Positions 17,477-24,729 of a stretch of DNA of 64,000 nucleotides are shown piece after piece (positions within the stretch are counted from its first letter, which is position 1; each line of letters starts with the position of its first letter). The stretch lies in assembly GCF_012184385.1 (NCBI RefSeq), contig NZ_VSRL01000011.1, forward strand, positions 1 to 64,000. The letters run 5' to 3'. A program made the translations under genes and the position numbers. Under the pieces are notes generated by a model, which saw nothing but the letters and a program-made list of their open reading frames with translations, was not told where the DNA came from and ran no database searches. Origin of the DNA: Lentzea indica (GTDB taxonomy: Bacteria; Actinomycetota; Actinomycetes; Mycobacteriales; Pseudonocardiaceae).

Positions 17477-18505
17477 ATGTCCTACCTCGCGGATAGCGCG
17501 CGCTACGACCAGATGACGTACCGGCGGACGGGACGCAGCGGCCTCAAGCTGCCCGCCATCTCGCTCGGCCTGTGGCACAACTTCGGCGGCGACCGGCCGT
17601 ACGAGCTCGGCCGCGGTATCGCTCGGCGGGCGTTCGACCTCGGAGTCACGCACTTCGACCTCGCCAACAACTACGGTCCGCCCTACGGCTCGGCGGAGAT
17701 CACGTTCGGGCAGATCCTGAAGGATGATCTCAGGCCGTACCGCGACGAGCTCGTCATTTCGACCAAGGCCGGCTACGACATGTGGCCGGGGCCGTACGGG
17801 GAGTGGGGCAGCCGCAAGTACCTGCTGAGCTCGCTCGACCAGTCGCTCACCCGGACGGGCCTCGACTACGTCGACATCTTCTACTCGCACCGGTTCGACC
17901 CGGAGACGCCGCTCGAGGAGACGATGGGCGCGCTGGTCAGCGCCGTCCAGCAGGGCAAGGCGCTCTACGCAGGCATCTCGTCCTACTCGCCGGCCAAGAC
18001 CCGCGAGGCGGCCGAGCTGCTCAGGTCCGCCGGTGTGCCGCTGCTGATCCACCAGCCGAGCTACTCGATGCTGAACCGCTGGATCGAGCCGGAGCTGCTG
18101 GACGCGCTGGAGGAGGTCGGCGCGGGCTGCATCGCGTTCTCGCCGCTCGCGCAGGGCATGCTGACCGACCGCTACCTCAACGGTGTGCCGTCCGACTCCC
18201 GTGCCGCGCAGGGCAAGTCGCTGTCGACCGACCTGCTGACCGAGGAGAACCTCGGCCGCATCCGGGCGTTGAACGACATCGCGAAGTCCCGTGGCCAGTC
18301 GCTGGCCCAGCTCGCGTTGACGTGGACGATTCGCGACCCGCGCGTCACGTCGGCGTTGATCGGTGCCTCGTCCGTCGGGCAGCTGGAGCAGAACCTCGCG
18401 GCTCTGCAGGCGCCACCGCTGACCGACGACGAACTCGCCGAGATCGACAAGCACGCCGTCGAGTCGGGCATCGACCTGTGGGCCACCAGCTCGCAGTCCG
18501 AATGA
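17477..18505 (+). CDS. Aldo/keto reductase, L-glyceraldehyde-3-phosphate reductase (YghZ/MgrA-like)
   Basis: A 342-residue NADPH-dependent AKR of the AKR14 / Kv-beta-like group. The start MSYLADSARYDQMTYRRTG is characteristic of this group and fixes the ATG at 17477. The tetrad is visible: Asp and Tyr in VTHFDLANNYGPPYGSAE, Lys in ELVISTKAGYDMW, and His in DIFYSHRFDPETPLEE. The NADPH-binding C-terminus is present (ALIGASSVGQLEQNL). Family members reduce methylglyoxal and L-glyceraldehyde-3-phosphate, so a detoxification role is likely. Its start codon abuts the divergent solenoid-protein start, and a strong hairpin follows its stop. Confidence 0.92.
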   Translation: MSYLADSARYDQMTYRRTGRSGLKLPAISLGLWHNFGGDRPYELGRGIARRAFDLGVTHFDLANNYGPPYGSAEITFGQILKDDLRPYRDELVISTKAGYDMWPGPYGEWGSRKYLLSSLDQSLTRTGLDYVDIFYSHRFDPETPLEETMGALVSAVQQGKALYAGISSYSPAKTREAAELLRSAGVPLLIHQPSYSMLNRWIEPELLDALEEVGAGCIAFSPLAQGMLTDRYLNGVPSDSRAAQGKSLSTDLLTEENLGRIRALNDIAKSRGQSLAQLALTWTIRDPRVTSALIGASSVGQLEQNLAALQAPPLTDDELAEIDKHAVESGIDLWATSSQSE

Positions 18506-18510
18506 GTTTG

Positions 18511-18559
18511 GGCGTCTGCAAGTACCGCCAACTCGCAGTTGGTGGTACTTGCAGACGCC
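18511..18559. terminator. Long bidirectional hairpin terminator
   Basis: Two 23-nt arms (18511-18533 and 18537-18559) pair fully apart from one G-U pair around a 3-nt loop, cgc. It lies between the convergent AKR (ends 18505) and sensor kinase (ends 18566). Confidence 0.88.
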
Positions 18560-18565
18560 GAACAG

Positions 18566-19966
18566 CTAGCCCAGGTGGCGGGGGAGACGGATCGTGAACG
18601 TCGTCGACCCCGGCCGGCTGGTCAGTTCGATCGTGCCGCCGTGGACCTCCACCAGTGACTGCACCACGGCGAGGCCCAGGCCGCTGCCGCCGCGCTGGCG
18701 GGTCCGCGAGTCGTCCACGCGGTAGAACCTGTCGAAGATCCGTGCCTGGTCGGTCTCCGGGATGCCGGGGCCGGTGTCGCTCACCTTCACCACCGCCCAG
18801 CCGTTCTCGGACCGCACCCGCACCGACACCGAGGTGCCCGCCGGCGTGTGCACGGCCGCGTTGGTCAGCAGGTTGTCGAGCACCTGCCGCAGCCGGGTCG
18901 GGTCGGCGGTCATGGTCACCGTGTCGGCGTCGATCTCCAGCGAGTGCGACGGCCTGGCCGCGCGGAACGCGTCCGCCGCCGCCTCCGCGATCACCGCCAG
19001 GTCCAGCTCCTCCGGGCGCAACGGTGGTTCGGTCTCGGCGGAGTCCAGGCGTGCCAGCAACAACAGGTCGTCGAGCAGCACGCTCATCCTCGACGCCTCC
19101 GACCGCAGCTTCTCCAGGTGCTTCTCGCGTTCGCCCGGCTCGTTGGCCGCCGCGTACCGGAAGAGGTCCGCATAGCCGCGCAACGACGTCAAGGGCGTGC
19201 GCAGCTCGTGTGACGCGTCGGCGATGAACCGCCGCAGCCGTTGTTCTGCGGCCGTGCGTGCGGCCAAAGAAGAGTCGATGTGCGCGAGCATTGTGTTGAA
19301 CGCTTCGCGCAGCTCCTCGACCTCGACACCGCCACCGCTGCCGTCCACCCGCACCGTGAGGTGAGCCGAGTCGGTCAGGTCGTGCGACGAGATGTCGTGC
19401 GCGGTGTCGGCCATGTTCGACAGCGGCTGCATGCCCTTGCGGATCAGTGCCTGGCCACCCACCACCAGCGTGGCGAGCGCGGCCAGGAACGCGATCACCC
19501 CGACCGTGATCAGCTGGGAGAGCGTGCTGTCCCTGTCGTCCATCGGGGCCGCACTGACCAGCACGATCTCGTTCGGCTCGATCGGGCACGCGCGCAGCCG
19601 GAACTTGCCCTTGCCGCGCAGGTACTCGGTGTCGAAGTGTTCGGTGGTCAACGCCTTCTTCGCGAGGGCGTCGAACTCCTCCCTGTCCTCCGGCTGCTGC
19701 TCGCCCGGCTGGGCGCGCAGCTCGCCGTTCTCCATCACGTACACGACGGCGAACCAGTCCGGCGGGATCTTCGTGACCTTCTCGTAGGCCACGACATCCT
19801 TGGCCGAAGCCGTCTGGCTCATCGCCATCTGGTCGTCGAGCCGCCGGTCGAGGAACGTCTTCATCGACGTGACCATGACCGTGCCGACGATCGCGAACAC
19901 CGCCAGCGCGAGTGCGCCGAGCGCTAGTGCGAGCCTCGTGCCGAGGCGCAGCTGACGCCTTTTCAT
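18566..19966 (-). CDS. Sensor histidine kinase
   Basis: A 466-residue membrane kinase. The ATG at 19966 overlaps the response-regulator stop as ATGA. The longer in-frame reading to 20104 lies over the regulator gene and is discarded. TM1 is near residues 10-32 (ALALGALALAVFAIVGTVMV), followed by an extracytoplasmic sensor of about 120 residues and TM2 (VGVIAFLAALATLVVGG). The HAMP region is next, then the H box FIADASHELRTPLTSLRGY, N box LRQVLDNLLTNAAVH, and G boxes VSDTGPGIPE and GGSGLGLAVVQ. This is the HPK1/TrcS-like architecture with a full ATPase. The signal is unknown. The pair is divergent from the flavocytochrome operon and may control it. Confidence 0.93.
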   Translation of the reverse strand: MKRRQLRLGTRLALALGALALAVFAIVGTVMVTSMKTFLDRRLDDQMAMSQTASAKDVVAYEKVTKIPPDWFAVVYVMENGELRAQPGEQQPEDREEFDALAKKALTTEHFDTEYLRGKGKFRLRACPIEPNEIVLVSAAPMDDRDSTLSQLITVGVIAFLAALATLVVGGQALIRKGMQPLSNMADTAHDISSHDLTDSAHLTVRVDGSGGGVEVEELREAFNTMLAHIDSSLAARTAAEQRLRRFIADASHELRTPLTSLRGYADLFRYAAANEPGEREKHLEKLRSEASRMSVLLDDLLLLARLDSAETEPPLRPEELDLAVIAEAAADAFRAARPSHSLEIDADTVTMTADPTRLRQVLDNLLTNAAVHTPAGTSVSVRVRSENGWAVVKVSDTGPGIPETDQARIFDRFYRVDDSRTRQRGGSGLGLAVVQSLVEVHGGTIELTSRPGSTTFTIRLPRHLG

Positions 19967-20679
19967 TCCGCGGCTCGGCGAAGCACGTACCCCACACCGC
20001 GCACGGTGTGGATCAACGGCTCGTGGCCGTCGTCGAGCTTGCGGCGCAGGTGGGAGATGACCAGCTCGACCACGTTGGAGCGGCCGCCGAAGTCGTACTC
20101 CCACACGTGGTCGAGGATCTGCGCCTTCGTCAGCACGGCAGGTGAGCGGCGCATCAGGTAGCGAATGAGCTCGTACTCGGTGGGCGTCAGAGTCACCAAC
20201 TTGCCGCCGCGACGGACCTCACGGGTGTCCTCGTCCATCACGAGGTCTGCGACCTTCAGCACGGAGCGCTTCCACGACGGACCCGTCGAGCGTCGCAGCA
20301 CGGCCCGAAGCCGCGCCATCAGCTCTTCCACCGAGAACGGCTTCACGAGGTAGTCGTCGCCGCCACGGGTGAGACCCGCCACACGGTCCGCGGTGCCGTC
20401 ACGAGCCGTCAGGAACACCACTGGCACCATCGCGCCGGCCGCGCGCATCCGATCAAGAACGGTGAATCCGTCCAGGTCAGGCAGCATGAGGTCGAGCACG
20501 ACGATGTCCGGCTGGAACTCGGCGGCCTCTCTGAGCGCGTCCTCGCCGTTGAGCGCTGTCGCGGCCTGCCAGCCCTCGTACCGGGCGACCGTCGCGACCA
20601 GGTCAGCGATGTGCGGCTCGTCGTCGACGACGAGCAATCGAACCGAGTTCCCCTTGTCCACGTGCTCATGGTGCGTCAC
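19963..20679 (-). CDS. OmpR-family response regulator
   Basis: A 238-residue regulator; start GTG at 20679 with GGGGG upstream (a second GTG at 20661 is an alternative). The receiver domain has the acidic pair in LLVVDDEPH, phospho-acceptor Asp63 in IVVLDLMLPDLDGF, Thr in VVFLTARDG, and Lys in DDYLVKPFS. The winged-helix domain follows: LTPTEYELIRYLMRRSPAVL, the recognition helix VVELVISHLRRKLD, and the ending IHTVRGVGYVL. It is translationally coupled to the kinase by a 4-nt overlap. Only 117 nt separates its start from the divergent flavocytochrome gene, so it likely binds between them. Confidence 0.94.
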   Translation of the reverse strand: MTHHEHVDKGNSVRLLVVDDEPHIADLVATVARYEGWQAATALNGEDALREAAEFQPDIVVLDLMLPDLDGFTVLDRMRAAGAMVPVVFLTARDGTADRVAGLTRGGDDYLVKPFSVEELMARLRAVLRRSTGPSWKRSVLKVADLVMDEDTREVRRGGKLVTLTPTEYELIRYLMRRSPAVLTKAQILDHVWEYDFGGRSNVVELVISHLRRKLDDGHEPLIHTVRGVGYVLRRAAE

Positions 20680-20796
20680 CTGATGGCCCCCTCGCTCGAT
20701 CGACAGGAAGTCGACAGCCCGTGCAAAGCGGAGCCACAGCTCTGACACCCAGGATCGTGACACACCGACAGAGACCGCCTGACCGAGGAGCCCGCC

Positions 20797-22155
20797 GTGA
20801 CGACCACCCTGCAGCCTTCCGTGCGACCGGCTCCGGCCGGGCGCGCGACGCCGCACAAGGTGCTGGCCAAAGCCGGCCTCTATGTGTTCCTCCTGGCCAA
20901 CGCGGCCTTCGTGACCTACCTGTTCAACGCGGCGGGCGTCGGCTCGAACAAGCTGGTCAACTTCGGCAGGCTGACCGGTCTCTACGGCGCGCTCGCGATG
21001 GCGTTCCAGCTGCTGCTGGTCGCCAGGCTGCCGTGGCTCGACCGCCGGCTGGGCATGGACAAGCTGACCTCGTGGCACCGCTGGGTCGGCTTCACGATCT
21101 TCTGGATGCTCGTCGGCCACCTGACCTTCATCGCGTTCGGCAACGCGGGTGACTCCGGCCCGATCGCCGAGATCATCCGGCAGGCGACCGAGCTGGAAGG
21201 CATCCTCCGCGCGCTGGTGGCGTGGACGATCATCATGGTCGTCGGCGTGGTCTCCGCCCGCTTCGCGCGGCGCAGGATGGCCTACGAGACCTGGCACTTC
21301 ATCCACCTCTACACCTACATCGCGATCTTCCTCGCGTTCACGCACCAGGTCGCGGTCGGCAGCACGTTCCGCAAGTCCGCGCTCGCGACCGGCTACTGGT
21401 GGGGCCTCTGGGCGTTCGCGCTCGGTTCTGTCGTGATCGGACGGTTGGTGCTCCCGTTCTGGCGCAACTGGCGCCACCAGTTCCGGGTCGCCGCGGTCGT
21501 GCCGGAGGCGCACAACGTCGTCTCGGTCTACATCGAGGGCAAGGACCTGGACCGGCTGGGCGCCAAGGCCGGCCAGTTCTTCCTGTGGCGCTTCCTGACC
21601 AAGGACCGCTGGTGGCAGGCCAACCCGTTCTCGCTGTCCGCGGCGCCGAACGGCAAGTACCTGCGGCTCACCGCGAAGGCACTGGGCGAGGGCAGCGCCG
21701 ACGTCCGCAACATCAAGGTCGGTACGCGCGTCTTCGCCGAAGGCCCGTACGGCGCCTTCACGACCATGCACCAGACCAAGCCGAACGCGCTCCTCGTCGC
21801 GGGCGGTGTCGGTGTCACGCCGATCCGCGCGCTGCTGGAGGAGATCAAGGGCCACGTCGTGGTGCTGTACCGGGTCAGCGACCCGAAGGAAGCAGTGCTG
21901 CTGCACGAGCTCGAAGGCCTCGCACGGGCCAAGGGCGCGGTGTTGCGCCTGGTCACCGGTTCCTCGAAGACCATCACCGCGAACGGCCCGTTGCTCGGTC
22001 CCGACAACATCGCCGCGCTGGTGCCGGACGTGGAGGACCGCGACGTCTTCATCTGCGGCCCGAACGGCATGACCGACGCCGTGGTGCGCAGCCTGTCCGA
22101 ACTGGGAGTGCCCAGCAACCAGATCCACGCCGAGCGCTTCGCGCTGGCCAACTGA
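20797..22155 (+). CDS. Ferric-reductase-like flavocytochrome (heme membrane domain plus FAD/NAD(P)H module)
   Basis: A 452-residue membrane oxidoreductase. The N-terminal half carries about six hydrophobic helices of the ferric-reductase-like type, with candidate heme ligands in LTSWHRWVGF, MLVGHLTF, ETWHFIHLYTY and AFTHQVAVG. The C-terminal half is a ferredoxin-reductase-type module: AGQFFLWRFL, NPFSLSAAPNGKYLRLT (FAD), LLVAGGVGVTPIRALLEE and DVFICGPNGM (NAD(P)H). It would move electrons from cytoplasmic NAD(P)H across the membrane. The GTG start has GAGGAG upstream. It heads a three-gene operon with an FMN-binding protein and ApbE, which indicates that electrons pass to a covalently flavinylated extracytoplasmic carrier. 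Confidence 0.9.
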   Translation: MTTTLQPSVRPAPAGRATPHKVLAKAGLYVFLLANAAFVTYLFNAAGVGSNKLVNFGRLTGLYGALAMAFQLLLVARLPWLDRRLGMDKLTSWHRWVGFTIFWMLVGHLTFIAFGNAGDSGPIAEIIRQATELEGILRALVAWTIIMVVGVVSARFARRRMAYETWHFIHLYTYIAIFLAFTHQVAVGSTFRKSALATGYWWGLWAFALGSVVIGRLVLPFWRNWRHQFRVAAVVPEAHNVVSVYIEGKDLDRLGAKAGQFFLWRFLTKDRWWQANPFSLSAAPNGKYLRLTAKALGEGSADVRNIKVGTRVFAEGPYGAFTTMHQTKPNALLVAGGVGVTPIRALLEEIKGHVVVLYRVSDPKEAVLLHELEGLARAKGAVLRLVTGSSKTITANGPLLGPDNIAALVPDVEDRDVFICGPNGMTDAVVRSLSELGVPSNQIHAERFALAN

Positions 22156-22169
22156 GAGGGTGCGACGAA

Positions 22170-22667
22170 GTGAAAAGGGCAATTCCTGTTCTGCTGCTGA
22201 GCGTCGGCGGCCTGGTCCCGGTCTGGATGTACTCGCCGGGCGCGGCGCACGACGGCGAGCTCAGCGAGGTCGCCGCGCCGGAACCGCAGCAGCAGACCCA
22301 AAAGCAGGCCGCGCCGCAGACGACCGGGTCCGCACCCAAGACAACGGGTTCCGCGCCCAAGGCGACCGGGGCCGCGCCGACCACCCAGCAACAGCAGCAA
22401 CAGGCCCAGACCCGGAACGTGCCTGGTCCGGCGGTGCAGACCTCGGAAGGCACCGTGCAGGTGCAGGTCACGCTCCAGGGCACCAAGATCATTGACGTCA
22501 AAGCCCTGCGCGCGCCGAACAGCAACCCGACCAGGATGGCGCTGCCGTTGCTGCGGGAGTCGGCGCTCAAGGCGCAGAGCGCGGACATCGACACGGTGTC
22601 CGGTGCGACCGCGACCTCCGACGGCTACAAGCAGTCGCTGCAGGCCGCCATCGACGGAGCGCGGTAG
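22170..22667 (+). CDS. FMN-binding domain protein, exported electron carrier
   Basis: A 165-residue protein, GTG start at 22170. The N-terminal signal/anchor is MKRAIPVLLLSVGGLVPVW, followed by a Gln/Thr/Pro/Ala linker (residues about 35-75, with TTGSAPK-type repeats). The C-terminal FMN-binding domain starts at TSEGTVQVQVTLQGTKI. The covalent FMN attachment motif is SGATATSDGY, with the acceptor Thr near residue 147, as in NqrC/RnfG. Flavinylation needs ApbE, which is the next gene, 2 nt downstream. The upstream gene is the likely electron donor. The carrier is tethered outside the membrane; its terminal acceptor is unknown. Confidence 0.9.
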   Translation: MKRAIPVLLLSVGGLVPVWMYSPGAAHDGELSEVAAPEPQQQTQKQAAPQTTGSAPKTTGSAPKATGAAPTTQQQQQQAQTRNVPGPAVQTSEGTVQVQVTLQGTKIIDVKALRAPNSNPTRMALPLLRESALKAQSADIDTVSGATATSDGYKQSLQAAIDGAR

Positions 22668-22669
22668 GA

Positions 22670-23410
22670 ATGCCGGTGCGGCGCGTCGAGCACATCATGG
22701 GCCTGCCGATCTCGGTGGACCTGCGTGACGGGGACGCCGCACTGGCCGAACGCGCGTTCGCCTGGTTGGAAGAGGCCGACACCCGGTTCTCGCCGTTCAA
22801 GCCCGACAGCGAGGTGTCCAGGTTGGACCGGGGTGAGCTCACCAGGGAAGAGCTCACTCCGGATCTGGTCGAGGTGCTCGCGCTCTGCGACTGGTACGAG
22901 GAGTCGACGTGCGGCGCGTTCACGGCACAGGTGCCGGGACGCGGGCTCGACCCGTGCGCGGTGGTGAAGGGCTGGGCCGTGCAGCGCGCTGCGGACATCC
23001 TGCGCGAGGGCGGAGCATCGGTCTTCTGCGTCAACGCGGGCGGCGACGTCGTGACGGCCGGCGAGCCGGAGCCGGGAAAGCCTTGGCGCGTGGGCGTTCG
23101 GCATCCCGATCTCGCCGACCAGCTCAGCGTCGTGCTCGGCGTGCGGGACGGAGCCGTTGCCACGTCAGCGTTGTACGAACGTGGCCAGCACATCCTGGAC
23201 GGTCGTACTGGTCAGCCCGTCACGGGACTTTTGTCGGTCACGATTTTCTCGGACGACCTGGCGATCGCCGATACCACTGCCACAGCAGCGTTTGCGCTGG
23301 GCAGGGACGGAATCGAGTGGGCGGCCTCGCAAGAGGACTGCGAGGTCTTCATCGTCGACGAAGATCGTCGAGTGTTCTCGAGCCCTGGACTTCCGGTACA
23401 CATGTGTTAA
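22670..23410 (+). CDS. apbE: FAD:protein FMN transferase (ApbE)
   Basis: A 246-residue flavin transferase that moves FMN from FAD onto Thr in a target protein. Family features are the N-terminal HIMGLPISVDLRD, RFSPFKPDSEVSRLD, the DPCAVVKGWAVQRAADIL segment, and FCVNAGGDVVTAGE, then SGLYERG-like ATSALYERGQHILDGRTG and the metal-site IADTTATAAFALG. It is shorter than Gram-negative ApbE and lacks an obvious signal peptide. The ATG lies 2 nt after the FMN-binding gene, whose product is the natural substrate. This completes the flavocytochrome-flavoprotein-ApbE operon, closed by the terminator at 23527. Confidence 0.93.
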   Translation: MPVRRVEHIMGLPISVDLRDGDAALAERAFAWLEEADTRFSPFKPDSEVSRLDRGELTREELTPDLVEVLALCDWYEESTCGAFTAQVPGRGLDPCAVVKGWAVQRAADILREGGASVFCVNAGGDVVTAGEPEPGKPWRVGVRHPDLADQLSVVLGVRDGAVATSALYERGQHILDGRTGQPVTGLLSVTIFSDDLAIADTTATAAFALGRDGIEWAASQEDCEVFIVDEDRRVFSSPGLPVHMC

Positions 23411-23526
23411 CATGCCCGGCCAACGGAGCATGACTCCGGGGCACGGATTTCGTTGATCAAGAGCTGGATCGGAGCTCGCGCTCGGGGCAAGACCCGGCCT
23501 GCTGTCGACCAACTACTCGTGCGAGA

Positions 23527-23573
23527 GAGCCTGCCGGCGCGCGAATTCGGGAGCGCGCGCCCGCAGGCTCTTT
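23527..23573 (+). terminator. Rho-independent terminator of the flavocytochrome operon
   Basis: gagcctgc (23527-23534) pairs with gcaggctc (23563-23570), and gcgcgcg pairs with cgcgcgc inside. It is followed by TTTCTGTTT. The preceding 23411-23526 holds no gene I can support. Confidence 0.82.
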
Positions 23574-23593
23574 CTGTTTGATGGCGAACTCGC

Positions 23594-24628
23594 TCAGGCG
23601 TAACGGTCCTCGTCGAACTCGAGGTTCACGGCGGAGCAGCCCAGGTCCCTGCCCATCGCGTCCAGGACGTCCACGAGCTCCAGCCCGCTCAGCCAGTCGC
23701 GGGGCAGCGCCTCGGTGCCGTGCAACGCGCCGAGCACGTTGCCGGTCAACGCCGCCGTGGCGTCGCTACCGCCGGAATGGTTGGCAGCAGCACGCATCGC
23801 GTCCACGAACTGCGACGGCTTCGGGTGCGTCAGCACGGTGTAGACCGCGATCGCCAGCGCCTCCGGACCCGTCCAGCCGCTGCCGAGCCGGTCGACGCGC
23901 ACGGACGACTCGCCGTTGTGCTCCTCCGCCAGCACCACGGCCCGTGTCAGCACCGTCGCCGTGTACGTGTCGTCGCGCAGCACCCGGCCGATGACTTGGT
24001 CGATCGCCTCGCGCAACGGCCTGCCCTTCACCGCGAGCAGGTGGACCAGCAACGCCAGCGCGCCGCCGGACACCCATCCGCCCGTGCCGCCGTGCGTCAA
24101 CGCGGCGAACCGGCAGCCCAGGTCGTACGCGATCGCCGCGGACGGCGCGAAGCCGGCGGGCGCTGTGCGCGTGACGCCGTTGCAGCCGGACGACTCGTTG
24201 TGCGGGTTCTCCGGAGTGGACGGGCTTTCCGCTGCCAGCGCGCGCAGGCACGTCAAACCCGGCGAGCGGCTCTCGTACAGCCGTTCGTCTGCGAGCAGCC
24301 CGACCGCTCCCCGTTCGGGGGCCGGTTGCTGCTGGGTGATCAACCAGCGCCGGTAGCTGTGCCACACCATCTCCGACGGCTCCCACTGGCCCGTCCGCTT
24401 CCCACGCACCCAGGCGCGCAGGTAGCCGTCGGCGGTGAAGAGCGTCAGCTGGGTGTCGTCGGTGAACAGTGCGGGCTTCGGTGGTGCGAGCACACCTTCG
24501 GCGCCGTGTTCGCGCTGGATGTCGGCCCAGCCGAGGTACTGCACCGGTGCGCCGAGCGCATCACCGAGAGCGCCGCCGAGGAGGCACCCGGCGCCGCGGT
24601 CAACCACGGAATTCCGATCTCGCGGCAC
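23594..24628 (-). CDS. ADP-ribosylglycohydrolase family protein
   Basis: A 344-residue DraG/ARH-type hydrolase expected to cleave ADP-ribose from protein or another acceptor using two Mg ions. The N-terminus CLLGGALGDALGAPVQYLG is the family start. TDDTQLTLFTADGYLRA gives the T/S-D-D metal motif, APSAAIAYDLGCRFAALTHG is the middle segment, and HSGGSDATAALTGNVLGALHG supplies the second metal site (usually S/T-G-D-x-D). I start at the GTG at 24628 (MPRDRNSVVD); a GTG at 24607 is an alternative, and the longer reading to 24772 overlaps the divergent gene. TACTGT just before the GTG could be a -10 box of a leaderless message. It diverges from the SARP gene. Confidence 0.88.
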   Translation of the reverse strand: MPRDRNSVVDRGAGCLLGGALGDALGAPVQYLGWADIQREHGAEGVLAPPKPALFTDDTQLTLFTADGYLRAWVRGKRTGQWEPSEMVWHSYRRWLITQQQPAPERGAVGLLADERLYESRSPGLTCLRALAAESPSTPENPHNESSGCNGVTRTAPAGFAPSAAIAYDLGCRFAALTHGGTGGWVSGGALALLVHLLAVKGRPLREAIDQVIGRVLRDDTYTATVLTRAVVLAEEHNGESSVRVDRLGSGWTGPEALAIAVYTVLTHPKPSQFVDAMRAAANHSGGSDATAALTGNVLGALHGTEALPRDWLSGLELVDVLDAMGRDLGCSAVNLEFDEDRYA

Positions 24629-24729
24629 GGATGAACAGTAGCGTCCCGCGAACTTGAACCGTACTTGTATCTGAGACGCCGCCTCCCGCACCTGTTGAAG
24701 TGACAAGGTCAGCGCACCGAGGGAGGGGC

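Noticed and set aside
19967-22182. Longer readings of the sensor kinase and regulator extending over neighbouring genes
   Set aside because: The added residues are charged, repetitive antisense translation over the regulator and flavocytochrome genes; internal starts with coupling or ribosome sites are better.
22265-22430. Gln/Thr/Pro repeats in the FMN-binding protein as a tandem repeat element
   Set aside because: Short coding low-complexity linker, common in exported actinobacterial proteins.
23453-23581. 42-codon TTG ORF after apbE
   Set aside because: It runs through the terminator stem, has no ribosome site, and the composition is not distinctive.
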